Below, one piece after another: positions 1-9,100 of a stretch of 64,000 nt of DNA. Within the stretch, counting starts at the first letter, position 1, and each line of letters opens with the position of its first letter. The DNA is from Paenochrobactrum glaciei (GTDB lineage Bacteria > Pseudomonadota > Alphaproteobacteria > Rhizobiales > Rhizobiaceae). The stretch spans positions 124,001-188,000 of the forward strand of contig NZ_BAAADE010000004.1 in NCBI RefSeq assembly GCF_039522165.1, given 5' to 3'. The notes beneath the pieces are model-generated. The model did no database searches and was not told where the DNA came from. It worked only from the letters and a program-made list of their open reading frames with translations. A program made the translations under genes and the position numbers.

Positions 1-3
1 CAT
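1..3 (-). CDS. Start codon of the next liv gene, probably livM, cut by window edge
   Basis: An ATG on the minus strand lies at the very edge of the window, one base after the stop codon of the livH-like permease. The liv operon still lacks its second permease, so the second branched-chain amino-acid permease (LivM) is the expected product. Only the start codon is visible, so the identity is inference from operon order. Confidence 0.4.
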
Positions 4-4
4 A

Positions 5-892
5 TCAGGCATCCTTTCCGAACAGTCCCGCAGGGCGGATAAGAAGAACGATCGCCATAATCACGAAGATCACAATATTGGATGCTTCGGGATAGAAAAC
101 CTTCGTCAAACCTTCTGCGACACCCAGCATAAAACCGGTGACAATGGCGCCCATGATGGAGCCCATACCGCCGACAACAACGACCGCAAACACCACGATA
201 ATCAGATTGGTGCCCATCAATGGCGATACTTGATAAATCGGCGCGGCCAGCACACCGGTAAAGCCTGCAAGACCGGCACCCAGTGCATAGGTCAGTGTCA
301 GCAATACCGGCACGTTAATGCCGAAAACCTGCACAAGGGTCGGGTTTTCTGTGGCAGCACGCAAATAAGAGCCAAGGCGCGTTTTCTCGATCAATGCCCA
401 TGTGGCGACACAAACGACAAGCGATGCCACCACCACAAAAGCACGGTAATTGGGCAGGAACATAAAGCCTAAATTTGTGCCTCCTGCGAGTTGCGGTGGC
501 ACAGAATAAGGCTGACCTGCCGCGCCATAAAGCCAGCGGAAAGTGCCTTCCACCGCTAGCGCTAAGCCAAACGTAAACAGCAAGCCATAAAGATGGTCGA
601 GATCATAAAGGCGCGAGAGCATGAAACGCTCAACAAATGCGCCAAACAGACCAACGATAAGAGGTGTTACAAACAGCGCCACCCAGAAATTCATGCCGAA
701 ATATTGCAAGCCTAAATAGGCCACAAATGCGCCGAGCATATATTGCGCGCCATGCGCAAAATTGATCACCCGCAGCAGGCCGAAAATAACCGCAAGCCCA
801 AGCGACAAAAGCGCATAAAAAGAACCATTGATCAGCCCGACCAGCAACTGGCCGAATAAAGCCTGAACAGGTATGCCGAAGATCATTGTCAT
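5..892 (-). CDS. livH: Branched-chain amino-acid ABC transporter permease (LivH-type)
   Basis: This is an inner-membrane permease of the LivH family, about 295 residues with around eight hydrophobic segments. It has the typical N-terminal run NGSFYALLSLGLAVIFGLLRVINFAHG and the conserved late segment VVVVGGMGSIMGAIVTGFMLG. The start at 892 is preferred over upstream in-frame codons because a GGGGG ribosome-binding stretch lies just before it and because it begins one base after the livF stop. It would form the membrane channel of the importer with LivM, powered by LivF and LivG and fed by the periplasmic binding protein at the head of the operon. The exact substrate (leucine-type amino acids, amides or urea) cannot be told from the permease alone. 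Confidence 0.9.
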   Translation of the reverse strand: MTMIFGIPVQALFGQLLVGLINGSFYALLSLGLAVIFGLLRVINFAHGAQYMLGAFVAYLGLQYFGMNFWVALFVTPLIVGLFGAFVERFMLSRLYDLDHLYGLLFTFGLALAVEGTFRWLYGAAGQPYSVPPQLAGGTNLGFMFLPNYRAFVVVASLVVCVATWALIEKTRLGSYLRAATENPTLVQVFGINVPVLLTLTYALGAGLAGFTGVLAAPIYQVSPLMGTNLIIVVFAVVVVGGMGSIMGAIVTGFMLGVAEGLTKVFYPEASNIVIFVIMAIVLLIRPAGLFGKDA

Positions 893-893
893 A

Positions 894-1595
894 TCAAACC
901 CCCAGCACTTTATTGAGTTCGTCCATACGATCAGACAACTCATGAACCGGAAAATCACTGACCATCTGGCCGTGATCCATCAAATAAAAGCGGTCGGCGA
1001 TTTTGCGGGCAAAACGGAAATTCTGCTCCACCAGCACCACGGTCATACCGCGCTCTTTGAGTTTCAAAAGCACTTCACCGATGCGCTGTACAATCACCGG
1101 TGCGAGCCCTTCTGTCGGCTCATCCAGCAGCAAAACTTTAACGCCGGTGCGCAAAATGCGTGCCATCGCCAGCATCTGTTGCTCGCCACCCGACAATTTA
1201 GTGCCGGGACTATTACGACGCTCCAAAAGATTCGGAAAAAGCTCATAAATTTCGTCGAGGCTCATGCCGCCACTGGCAACAACAGGGGGAAGTTTTAAGT
1301 TTTCTTCAACCGTCAGCGTTGCAAAAATTCCGCGTTCTTCCGGCACAAATCCCATACCGTAACGGGCGGTGCGATGCAGCGGCACAGACATTAAATCCTT
1401 GCCACCCAGTTTAATCGTGCCCTTACGCTTGCGGATAATGCCCATAATGGTGCGCAATGTGGTGGTTTTACCCACGCCGTTACGACCGAGAATTGTAATC
1501 ATTTCGCCTTCATTGACATGGAGATCAACGCCGTAAAGCGCCTGACTTTCGCCATACCATGCTTGCAATCCGGAAACTTCGAGGAGTGCCGCCAT
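894..1595 (-). CDS. livF: Branched-chain amino-acid ABC transporter ATPase (LivF-type)
   Basis: This cytoplasmic ATPase subunit has about 233 residues. It shows Walker A GRNGVGKTT, signature LSGGEQQMLAMAR and Walker B VLLLDEPTEGL followed by the H-loop region VEQN, which is typical of LivF. The start MAALLEVSG was chosen because it gives normal LivF length and lies one base after the livG stop; the longer reading frame would overlap livG. It hydrolyses ATP with LivG to drive import through LivH/LivM. The one-base gaps to livG and livH indicate a single translationally coupled operon. Confidence 0.92.
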   Translation of the reverse strand: MAALLEVSGLQAWYGESQALYGVDLHVNEGEMITILGRNGVGKTTTLRTIMGIIRKRKGTIKLGGKDLMSVPLHRTARYGMGFVPEERGIFATLTVEENLKLPPVVASGGMSLDEIYELFPNLLERRNSPGTKLSGGEQQMLAMARILRTGVKVLLLDEPTEGLAPVIVQRIGEVLLKLKERGMTVVLVEQNFRFARKIADRFYLMDHGQMVSDFPVHELSDRMDELNKVLGV

Positions 1596-1596
1596 C

Positions 1597-2379
1597 TTAG
1601 TCTTCCTCCGTCCCCATATAGGCTGTGCGCACACGCGGGTCTGCTGACACTTCAGCGTAATTGCCCTCAGCCAAAATTTCGCCGCGCTGTAACACGGTAA
1701 TATTATGCCCGATATCAGCCACAACTTTCAGATTATGCTCCACCATCAAAACCGCGCGCGTTTTTGCCACTTCGCGGATGAGGCTTGCAACATGCTCCAC
1801 ATCCTCGCCGCCCATACCAGCCATCGGCTCGTCCAGCAGCAGCACTTTGGGATCAAGTGCCAGGGTCGTGGCAATTTCCAGAACGCGTTTGCGTCCATAA
1901 GATAGATCTGCCGCCAATGTATTGGTTTCATTGGTCAAACCAACCAAAGCCAAAAGCTCTTCTGCGCGTTGGTTGAGGCTGTTAAGCGATGATAAGGGCC
2001 GCCAAAATTGCGTTGCCAATTTGTTAGGACGCTGCAAAGCAACGCGTACATTTTCCAGCAATGTCAAATGTGGAAAAACGGCTGAAATCTGGAATGAACG
2101 GACAAGCCCCATACGCGCGACCTTGTCAGGTCGCGCATTGGTAATATCTGTGCCATCAAACACAATGGTTCCGCTGCTGGGCTGAAGAAACTTCGTCAGC
2201 AGATTGAAAACCGTGGTTTTTCCGGCACCATTTGGTCCGATCAATGCATGCACGCGGGCATGTTCCACATTAAGATCAACATTCTTGACCGCCGCAAAAT
2301 CACCAAAGGTTTTGCTCAAACCTTTGGCTGAAAGTACAATACGGGGGCTCTCATGTTTATCCAAAGCTGCATTCATCAT
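1597..2379 (-). CDS. livG: Branched-chain amino-acid ABC transporter ATPase (LivG-type)
   Basis: This second ATPase of the importer has about 260 residues. Walker A is GPNGAGKTT, the signature is the LivG-like LSYGRKRVLEIA and Walker B is VLLLDEPMAGMGG. The ATG at 2379 follows an AGAGAGGT ribosome-binding site about seven bases upstream. It starts 14 bases after the binding-protein gene and ends one base before livF. It pairs with LivF as the heterodimeric motor of the transporter. Confidence 0.92.
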   Translation of the reverse strand: MMNAALDKHESPRIVLSAKGLSKTFGDFAAVKNVDLNVEHARVHALIGPNGAGKTTVFNLLTKFLQPSSGTIVFDGTDITNARPDKVARMGLVRSFQISAVFPHLTLLENVRVALQRPNKLATQFWRPLSSLNSLNQRAEELLALVGLTNETNTLAADLSYGRKRVLEIATTLALDPKVLLLDEPMAGMGGEDVEHVASLIREVAKTRAVLMVEHNLKVVADIGHNITVLQRGEILAEGNYAEVSADPRVRTAYMGTEED

Positions 2380-2393
2380 AAAAGCGACCTCTC

Positions 2394-3605
2394 TTACTGT
2401 GCAACCAGAGAGCAACCGCTTTTTGCAGGATCAAGATAGGCTTCCTCACCAGGGATTGTTGCCAGAACATTATAATAGTCCCATGGCGCTTTGCTATCAG
2501 CAGGCTTTTTCACTTCCAGCAGATAGAGATCGCTGATCATACGGCCATTTTCTGCAACGCGACCATTCTTGGCAAAAACATCATTAACCGGCAGTTCTTT
2601 CAAGGCTTTTGCAACTGCATCACCATCATCCGTACCAGCTTTTTCAATCGCTTTCAGATAGCTGAGCACTGCGGAATATGTACCGGCATGAACCATGTTT
2701 GGCATCGCACCCGTGCGCTCCATGAAACGCTTGCCAAATTCGCGGGATTCATCATCACGATCCCAATAGAAGCTTTCGGTCAAGGTCAAACCCTGTGCAG
2801 CTTCAAGGCCAAGGCCATGCACTTCGGCGATGGTGAAAAGCAAACCGGCAAGACGCTGGCCACCGGCAGTGATGCCAAATTCTGCAGCCTGTTTAATCGC
2901 GTTGGATGTATCAAGACCAGCATTGGCAAGGCCGATAACTTTAGCGCCGGAAGATTGTGCCTGCAAAAGGAACGAGGAATAATCAGCGGTTGAAAGCGGG
3001 TGACGAACCGCGCCTAAAACAGTACCGCCTTTTTCTTTGACAAATTCAGAGGTGCTTTTTTCCAAAGAATAACCAAAAGCATAGTCAGCGGTGAGGAAGA
3101 ACCAGCTGTCGCCGCCCTGCTGCACCAATGCACCGCCTGTGCCATAGGCCAGCGAGTTGGTGTCAAATGCCCAATGGAAACCATAAGGGCTGCACTGTGC
3201 GCCGGTCAGTTCATTGGTCGCGGCCGCGGTATTGATGGTGATCTTTTTCTTTTCCTTGCTGAGTGCCTGAACGGCCAGACCAACGGACGAAGAGGTCAGC
3301 TCCATAATCGTATCCACGCCTTCAGTGTCATACCACTGGCGCGCAATGTTTGAAGCAACGTCGGTTTTATTTTGGTGGTCAGCAGTGACAACCTCAATCG
3401 GCGCACCCAAAACTGTGCCACCAAAATCTTCTGCCGCCATTTTAGCAGCTTCATAAGAGTATTTACCGCCAAAACTGGCATAAACACCCGACTGGTCATT
3501 CAAAATACCAATCTTAACTTTTCCATCTGAAATATCGGCGGCATAAGCACTGGTGCTTGCAGCCAAAGCCATCATGGCAGACATAAAAATTTTTGCTGTA
3601 CGCAT
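2394..3605 (-). CDS. livK: Branched-chain amino-acid-type periplasmic substrate-binding protein
   Basis: This 403-residue periplasmic protein has a signal peptide (about residues 1-22, cleavage after AYA). The mature part starts ISDGKVKIGILNDQSGVYASFGG, which is the usual opening of type 1 (Peripla_BP_6) binding proteins of HAAT importers. A GGAGGAG ribosome-binding site sits just before the ATG. It is the first gene of the liv operon and its promoter faces that of the LysR regulator. The two C-terminal Cys regions and the domain order are ordinary for the family. The ligand is not deducible, because family members bind amino acids, amides, urea or aromatic acids. Confidence 0.88.
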   Translation of the reverse strand: MRTAKIFMSAMMALAASTSAYAADISDGKVKIGILNDQSGVYASFGGKYSYEAAKMAAEDFGGTVLGAPIEVVTADHQNKTDVASNIARQWYDTEGVDTIMELTSSSVGLAVQALSKEKKKITINTAAATNELTGAQCSPYGFHWAFDTNSLAYGTGGALVQQGGDSWFFLTADYAFGYSLEKSTSEFVKEKGGTVLGAVRHPLSTADYSSFLLQAQSSGAKVIGLANAGLDTSNAIKQAAEFGITAGGQRLAGLLFTIAEVHGLGLEAAQGLTLTESFYWDRDDESREFGKRFMERTGAMPNMVHAGTYSAVLSYLKAIEKAGTDDGDAVAKALKELPVNDVFAKNGRVAENGRMISDLYLLEVKKPADSKAPWDYYNVLATIPGEEAYLDPAKSGCSLVAQ

Positions 3606-3834
3606 GTTTTCTCCTCCCAGAGATAAAATGGCAGCTCGCCTTAAAGCGTTTTCTTTAAAAGCAAGGCAGAGCTTATGCTTTCGAAAATTTCAGTATGACC
3701 ACTCCCGTTCAGCGGTGCCAGACGACTTAAGTTTGAGCAAACGGCGCGTTGACACAAGAGCCATCTCTCATCAGAATGCGAACAGGTTCTGTTTATTTTT
3801 GTACAGAACTTTTGGAAAGCGGAGGTTCCCAAAC
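3606..3834. promoter_or_regulatory. Divergent promoter region between liv operon and LysR gene
   Basis: This 229-base intergenic stretch must hold the promoters of both the liv operon (leftward) and the LysR gene (rightward). LysR proteins often control the divergently transcribed neighbour from such a region. I could not define a confident T-N11-A box or -35/-10 pair by eye. Confidence 0.4.
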
Positions 3835-4740
3835 GTGTCGACAGCCTTTTCCTGGAATGATTTGCAATATTTTTTAGCCGTCGCAAGAACGGGGCAATTA
3901 TCAGCGGCAGCGCGTAATTTACGTACTACTCATGTGACCGTCTCCCGCCGCATTGAGCAGCTTGAATTTGCGCTTAAAGCAAAATTATTTGAGCGAAATC
4001 CGCGAGGCTATGAACTTACCGTCATCGGTCGCAGACTGGTTGATACGGCTGAGATTATTGAGGCTGAAGCTGAACGATTGCAGGCACAAATTTCAGACAG
4101 CGTCAGCCATCTGCGAGGGCTTGTGCGCCTGAGTGCGCCGGAGGGAATTTCCAATTTTTTCTTTGTAGAAAAACTCACACAATTTGCGGAAATTCATCCG
4201 CATATCAACGTAGAACTCCTTACAATTCAACAGATTATGGCGCTTTCCCGTAAAGAGGCTGATGTTGCCATCACCCTCGATCCACCCAAAGCCGGCCCTT
4301 ATATTAATACGAAAATAATCGACTATACGCTGCATATTTATGCCACCCGCGATTATTTGAGAAAACACCCGCCAATCACACAAAAAAAGCACCTGTTGCA
4401 GCATTTTTTCATTGGTTATGTGCAGGATTTAGTCTTCTCTCCCGGCCTTGATTATATGCGCGATGTGTTGCCCGGTTTACGGCCGAATTTCCAATCAACC
4501 AGCATCAGTGCACAGCTCAAAGCAGCCCTTTGCAGCCGCGGTTTATGTGTACTTCCATATTTTATTGCGCAAGGCTTTCCGCAACTGCAAATAGTGCTGC
4601 CGGATGAAGTGGAGCTTAAACGCGGCTACTGGCTAACGTGCCATAATGATGTAGCAAATGCGCAGCGTGTAGGATCATTGATGACCTTCATTCTTGATAC
4701 GCTGCGTGCAAATAAGAGCTTTTTCAATCGACGGGGATAG
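3835..4740 (+). CDS. LysR-family transcriptional regulator
   Basis: This DNA-binding regulator has about 301 residues. The N-terminal winged helix-turn-helix reads FSWNDLQYFLAVARTGQLSAAARNL followed by THVTVSRRIEQLE. The rest is a LysR effector-binding domain. The GTG at 3835 is taken as the start: a perfect GGAGG lies at 3821-3825 and the resulting length matches the family, while the upstream in-frame extension has no family resemblance. It is divergent from the liv operon, so control of that operon is a reasonable inference, but the inducer is unknown. Confidence 0.88.
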   Translation: MSTAFSWNDLQYFLAVARTGQLSAAARNLRTTHVTVSRRIEQLEFALKAKLFERNPRGYELTVIGRRLVDTAEIIEAEAERLQAQISDSVSHLRGLVRLSAPEGISNFFFVEKLTQFAEIHPHINVELLTIQQIMALSRKEADVAITLDPPKAGPYINTKIIDYTLHIYATRDYLRKHPPITQKKHLLQHFFIGYVQDLVFSPGLDYMRDVLPGLRPNFQSTSISAQLKAALCSRGLCVLPYFIAQGFPQLQIVLPDEVELKRGYWLTCHNDVANAQRVGSLMTFILDTLRANKSFFNRRG

Positions 4741-4931
4741 TGCCTGTCTGTACTCTTTTGAGCAGCTCTATTAGACTTATTGATAAGCATTAAGGCATAG
4801 CTGCGCACCAAACCCTAAAACGTCGCGCAATAAAATTACAATTTTTTTGTCAGCAATTCGCTAGAATCACGGGACAGCTGCACTAATCTGCCTTATGCTG
4901 GATTTCAGAGAAAATCAGATCGAGAACGCCC

Positions 4932-5483
4932 ATGACAACTGAGCTTGTATTGCATCATCTTCATACCGGCACAGTGCTTGATCCGCTCTATTACATAACG
5001 CGTAACGATATTCTGATCGGGCTTGATTTCGGCCCTGTCGATGCTCGTTTGACGACATTATTAAAGCGCCGTTTTGGCAGTGATTTCACACTCAAAGAGA
5101 CACAAAACCGGCATCCAATTGATGCACACATCGAAAATTATTTAAACGGCGATCTGCATGCAGGCGAAGATTTAATTGTAGATTGCGGCGGCACACCATT
5201 TCAGCAGCGTGTATGGACAACGCTACGAACCATACCGGTTGGTAAAACATGGAGTTACGGCGAACTGGCGACAAAACTTGGCACGCCAAGTGCGGCGCGT
5301 GCTGTCGGCCTTGCCAACGGGCTTAACCCCGTGAGCCTTTTTGTACCTTGCCACCGTGTTATCGGCAGCAACGGCACATTAACCGGTTATGCTGGTGGTT
5401 TGGCACGCAAAAAATGGCTGTTGAACCATGAAAAGGCCTTAGAAGATAACGAAACGCCTTCCCTGTTTTCCTTTCTGGATTAA
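4932..5483 (+). CDS. ogt: Methylated-DNA--protein-cysteine methyltransferase (Ogt/MGMT)
   Basis: This 183-residue suicide repair protein transfers the alkyl group from O6-alkylguanine or O4-alkylthymine onto its own cysteine. The active-site motif is VPCHRVIG, with Cys at residue 140. It is preceded by the helix-turn-helix segment WSYGELATKLGTPSAARAVGLANGLNP and followed by GYAGGLARKKWLL, as in Ogt. Length is normal for the single-domain Ogt form without an Ada domain. The ribosome-binding site is weak. It stands alone between a LysR gene and the small Cys-rich gene. Confidence 0.93.
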   Translation: MTTELVLHHLHTGTVLDPLYYITRNDILIGLDFGPVDARLTTLLKRRFGSDFTLKETQNRHPIDAHIENYLNGDLHAGEDLIVDCGGTPFQQRVWTTLRTIPVGKTWSYGELATKLGTPSAARAVGLANGLNPVSLFVPCHRVIGSNGTLTGYAGGLARKKWLLNHEKALEDNETPSLFSFLD

Positions 5484-5580
5484 TAGACTGGAGCGCTGCA
5501 AAATCTTCGCGCAGGCAGTTTCATCTGAGCATCGGCACATATCAGTTTTTAAACAATCTCCAGATATTAAATTCTATAGA

Positions 5581-5637
5581 TATAATGATGTTTTCTTATC
5601 AGGCGTAAAGCGTCAAAACAGGCCTGACATCATTATA
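5581..5637. other. Long imperfect stem-loop downstream of ogt
   Basis: A 10-base arm (TATAATGATG, 5581-5590) pairs with CATCATTATA (5628-5637), and an inner TCAGGC (5599-5604) pairs with GCCTGA (5622-5627), leaving an eight-base bulge on the left side. It may end the ogt transcript, but no T-run follows, so a standard intrinsic terminator is not supported. Confidence 0.4.
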
Positions 5638-5678
5638 CCTGTCACATAACCTCATGTTTTTACACATGCTTTTCATTG

Positions 5679-5695
5679 ATTAGAATTGTTCCAAA
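5679..5695. promoter_or_regulatory. Weaker second ICE-like sequence
   Basis: The sequence ATTAGAATTGTTCCAAA matches the downstream perfect box at 13 of 17 positions. It lies 42 bases further upstream of the same small gene. It could be an auxiliary Irr site, but the match is imperfect. Confidence 0.3.
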
Positions 5696-5736
5696 CTGTC
5701 GCAGGCAATAAAAAACATTTGCAAAAAGCGATAAAA

Positions 5737-5753
5737 TTTAGAATAATTCTAAA
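5737..5753. promoter_or_regulatory. ICE-type palindrome, candidate Irr-binding site
   Basis: TTTAGAATAATTCTAAA is an 8-1-8 inverted repeat with perfect arms. It matches the iron control element bound by the haem-responsive regulator Irr in Hyphomicrobiales (family knowledge, from memory). It lies 61 bases upstream of the start codon of the small Cys-rich protein, in a good position to act as an operator or activator site. Irr itself is not in this window. Confidence 0.6.
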
Positions 5754-5814
5754 ACATTGAGCAGCAGTCTCAACTTTAATTTGAATAGTTATTAAGCAAT
5801 AAAAGGAATATCTC

Positions 5815-6015
5815 ATGTCAAACTCTGCATCATGTAAAGCTTGTTCTTTTTATGAAGATCACGTTGCAAATACTGCAAAAGTGGTTGAAAGCGCTGGCCT
5901 TTGCCGCTTCAATCCACCTGTATCACAGCCTGAAGCCAACTCCCGTGGTTTGTGGCCAGTTGTAACCGCCAATGATTGGTGCGGTCACTTCTCAGGTTCT
6001 TTCAGCGCAGCTTGA
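5815..6015 (+). CDS. Small conserved Cys-rich protein, CxxC...DWCGxF type
   Basis: This 66-residue protein has four cysteines (7, 10, 30, 56) in the pattern CKAC, LCRFNPP, DWCGHF, and a His at 58. The spacing suggests a bound metal or iron-sulphur group, although that is inference. Small proteins with CRxxPP and WPxVxxxDWCGEF motifs recur in proteobacteria, but I know of no assigned function. An AAAAGGA ribosome-binding site precedes the ATG and an intrinsic terminator follows directly, so it is a single-gene unit. The ICE palindrome upstream suggests iron- or haem-dependent control. Confidence 0.8.
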   Translation: MSNSASCKACSFYEDHVANTAKVVESAGLCRFNPPVSQPEANSRGLWPVVTANDWCGHFSGSFSAA

Positions 6016-6030
6016 TTGAACTGAAATATT

Positions 6031-6062
6031 AAAAAAAGGCGGCATTAATGCCGCCTTTTTTT
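6031..6062. terminator. Bidirectional intrinsic terminator
   Basis: The stem GGCGGCAT/ATGCCGCC is flanked by seven A on one side and seven T on the other, so it can end both the small Cys-rich gene (plus strand) and the TonB receptor gene (minus strand). Confidence 0.92.
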
Positions 6063-6108
6063 GCTTTTGCAATCATGATAGTCTGAATGAACAAACGTTC
6101 TTTGATTA

Positions 6109-9100
6109 TCAGAAACGATAGTTCAAACCGATTTTGAATGTATGCATATCCAACGAATTGGAGGCTTTACGTCCGTTTTTAACATTGGACGACCCTGTAT
6201 GTTCCGTTGTTTCTCTGATCGCTTTCTTGCCCGGTTCACATGCCCATTCCCATCCGGCCTGTGAGCATAATGGATTATCAGGCGTAAACATTGGTGGTGT
6301 TTCTTCCCAACCCACCACTTTAGTCGTGGTATGGTTAAGTCCGGTGCCCTCACTGGCAGTTTTGAATTTAAAGCTGTTTTTGCCGAAGTGACTATAAGCA
6401 TAGTCCGCTTTCACCGACCAATTATCGCTCAAGGCATATTCAAGACCGCCACCAAGCGTAAAGCCTAAGCGCGTTGCTGATGCTTTTTCAGTAGAAGCAA
6501 CAGTGGTCTTCTCACCATATGGGCGGCTCTCATCATGCATATCTGAGACATATTGATCACGCCACTGGGTTTCGCGTGCCAGCGCAAGACCACCTGTCGC
6601 ATAGGCGAGGAAGCGATTGTTGAACGCATAGCCAAGCTTTGGACGCAGGCTTGCAGTCCAGTCAATATCATAGCTTGTGCTGGCATTAACATGGCCGTTT
6701 TTCGCCAGAACCGGATCCAGTGCCAAGACTTTTCTTGAGGCGGTCGCATTATAAACTTTGCTCCAATCACCTTCAAAACCAATGACAACACCATTTTCAA
6801 ACTGCCAATTATAACCCGCCTGCATCCCGATCATGGCACCGCCAATTTTCAGATCAGCAGATTCACGATTGGCCGCGGTGTTATCTGAGCCATCAAGCGT
6901 TGTGGTCGTGCCTTTGGTATGACTAAACAATCCGCCGGTATGGAAACCTGCGTACAGCCCTGTCCAGTCAATAGCCTGTGGCTGACTATCTGAATTGCTG
7001 GACTTGCCAAACAGACCGGCAAGTGGTGAGTTTAAGCCGCTAAACGTCTGATCTCCGCCAAGTGTACCGGTCAGGCTGGCATAAAATGTCCGTCCAGGCC
7101 CCGGCTGTGTCACCAGTCCCAAAGGATCAACATAGAAGCGATCAAACAGGTTTTCGACACGCACAGCAGCGGTCAGATTATCACTGACCTTATATTCTGC
7201 AAAAGCATCAACAAGCGTATATGGCTTCCAATTGACCATCGAGATGAACTCGGAGGCACCCTGTGCGGTGATATCGCCATGGCCGATTGCACGCGGACCA
7301 ATATGTGAAATACGGCCACCGACTGTTAGTCTCTCTTCCAGCAATTTCTGCGAAAGGGTCAGGTCAATTGTATATTCCGGCTGCACATGGTTGGTGGCGT
7401 AGTCACCATAAAGCGATTTATTTTCGCATGAATTCGAGGTTCGGCAATATTCCACATTAAGGAAATAATTGGCCGACAGATCAGCGGTAAAACCATCCAC
7501 CTCATAGCGTGCAGAAAGCTCAAGACCTGAGAACCGTGCTCTGTCGATATTTTCAATATTGAGGCTTAAAGGTCCGCTCGCTTTCATCGAACGGGAAATA
7601 TAATCTTTTACATTCCAGTTGAAATAACCAAGCTTCAGCATGCCGCGATCATCATCAGCGAAGATGTCGTCGCGCATCAGATTGGTGCCGATTTCCCAGT
7701 TGCTGGAACGCTCCGGTTTTACATCCGCATTGGCTGTCACACTATTGAATGCAGATACAGATTCAATAACACTTGGCGCACGCATGGTGTTGGAATAATT
7801 GACATAGAATTGTGTGCCATCGAACGGCTCCAGTGTTAGGCCAACAGACGGGCTGAAACCGCCATCATTGGTTTTAAACCCTAAAACACGCGTGGCAATA
7901 TCATCGCGCTCATAAGGGTCAAAGCGATCTTTCGACCAGAAATGCGAATATCGCAGACCTGCATTAAGTGTTGCCCAATCAACCGGCTTCCATGCCGCTT
8001 TTGTATAGACTGCTGCCTCATGGCGTATCGCATCGCGTGCGGAGTTCCATGCTTCCAAGGCTGCAGTATGACGGCTGCCGCGTGTATCTTCACCGCGATA
8101 AGACAAGCCATAGGTCAAATCAATATCACCATATGCGGTGGTGAATTTTGACAGATTGCTGATATCAGCGCCCCACATGTCGGAATTTGAACCAACACGA
8201 AAATCGGATGAAAGCCCCAATTGCTCAGGTGTCAGCCCGCGACCGCCACGGATAGGATTGCGCAGCTGCAAATGTGTCCAGTAGAGATTGGTTTTGAGGT
8301 CAAAAAAATCATTCTCTTCCGGGTTCCAACGATATCGTGCTGTCACCGTATCAAGGCTGGTGCCGGCTGTTTGTGCCTGCTGTTCTGACTGACCGTTTTT
8401 ACCATTCAAACGCGATGCAAGGCGATCCCCTGCCTCACTGCGAAATCCGGTATAACCAAGCTGCAATGTGTGGTCATTGTCAAAGCGGGCAGTCAGTTTG
8501 GCAAGCCAGGATTCCGTTTCCAGCTGGGTGTTGAGAACCTCTTCACCGCCGCGGTAATTTACAAGACCTTCATTTTCATAATAATTGTCCCAATAGGTGG
8601 TGCCGTTCGGATTGCACACGCCATTCGGGCAATATTGCTGGCGGCCTTTATTCACCGGATCAACAGAAGGCCCATATTTACCGGCATGGTAATTGCCTTG
8701 TTTACGGCGGGCATAACCGGCCAGAAAATCAAAGTCCTCGCCCTGATAGGCACCGATAATACTGCCCGACGCACGTCTTGGCGACAGAGCAGACGGGCGA
8801 TCCATACCGGTAGTTGATTCCACCGGAACCGCACCCATCGGATCCCAAGGCGCGAAAGGCCAGAGGAAACCGGCTTTATCACCTGCGTTGGGCGAAGAAG
8901 CATTGCTGCCGATTTCGCCTTTCAGGCGCAGTCCCCAAGTATCGCCGGGCTTAACAATATCTGCCGCGCTCACCGTGCGCATGGCAACAGAACCGGCATT
9001 GCCCCATGAAGCGCTGTCGGCGCCTTTGTTAATATCAATACCGCCGATAAAATCCGGATCGACAAAGGTTCGGTTGGAAACGCCCTGATAACCTTGATAA

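Noticed and set aside
894..1724. Long form of LivF starting at 1724
   Set aside because: It would overlap livG by over 120 bases and lacks family resemblance; MAALLEVSG at 1595 fits.
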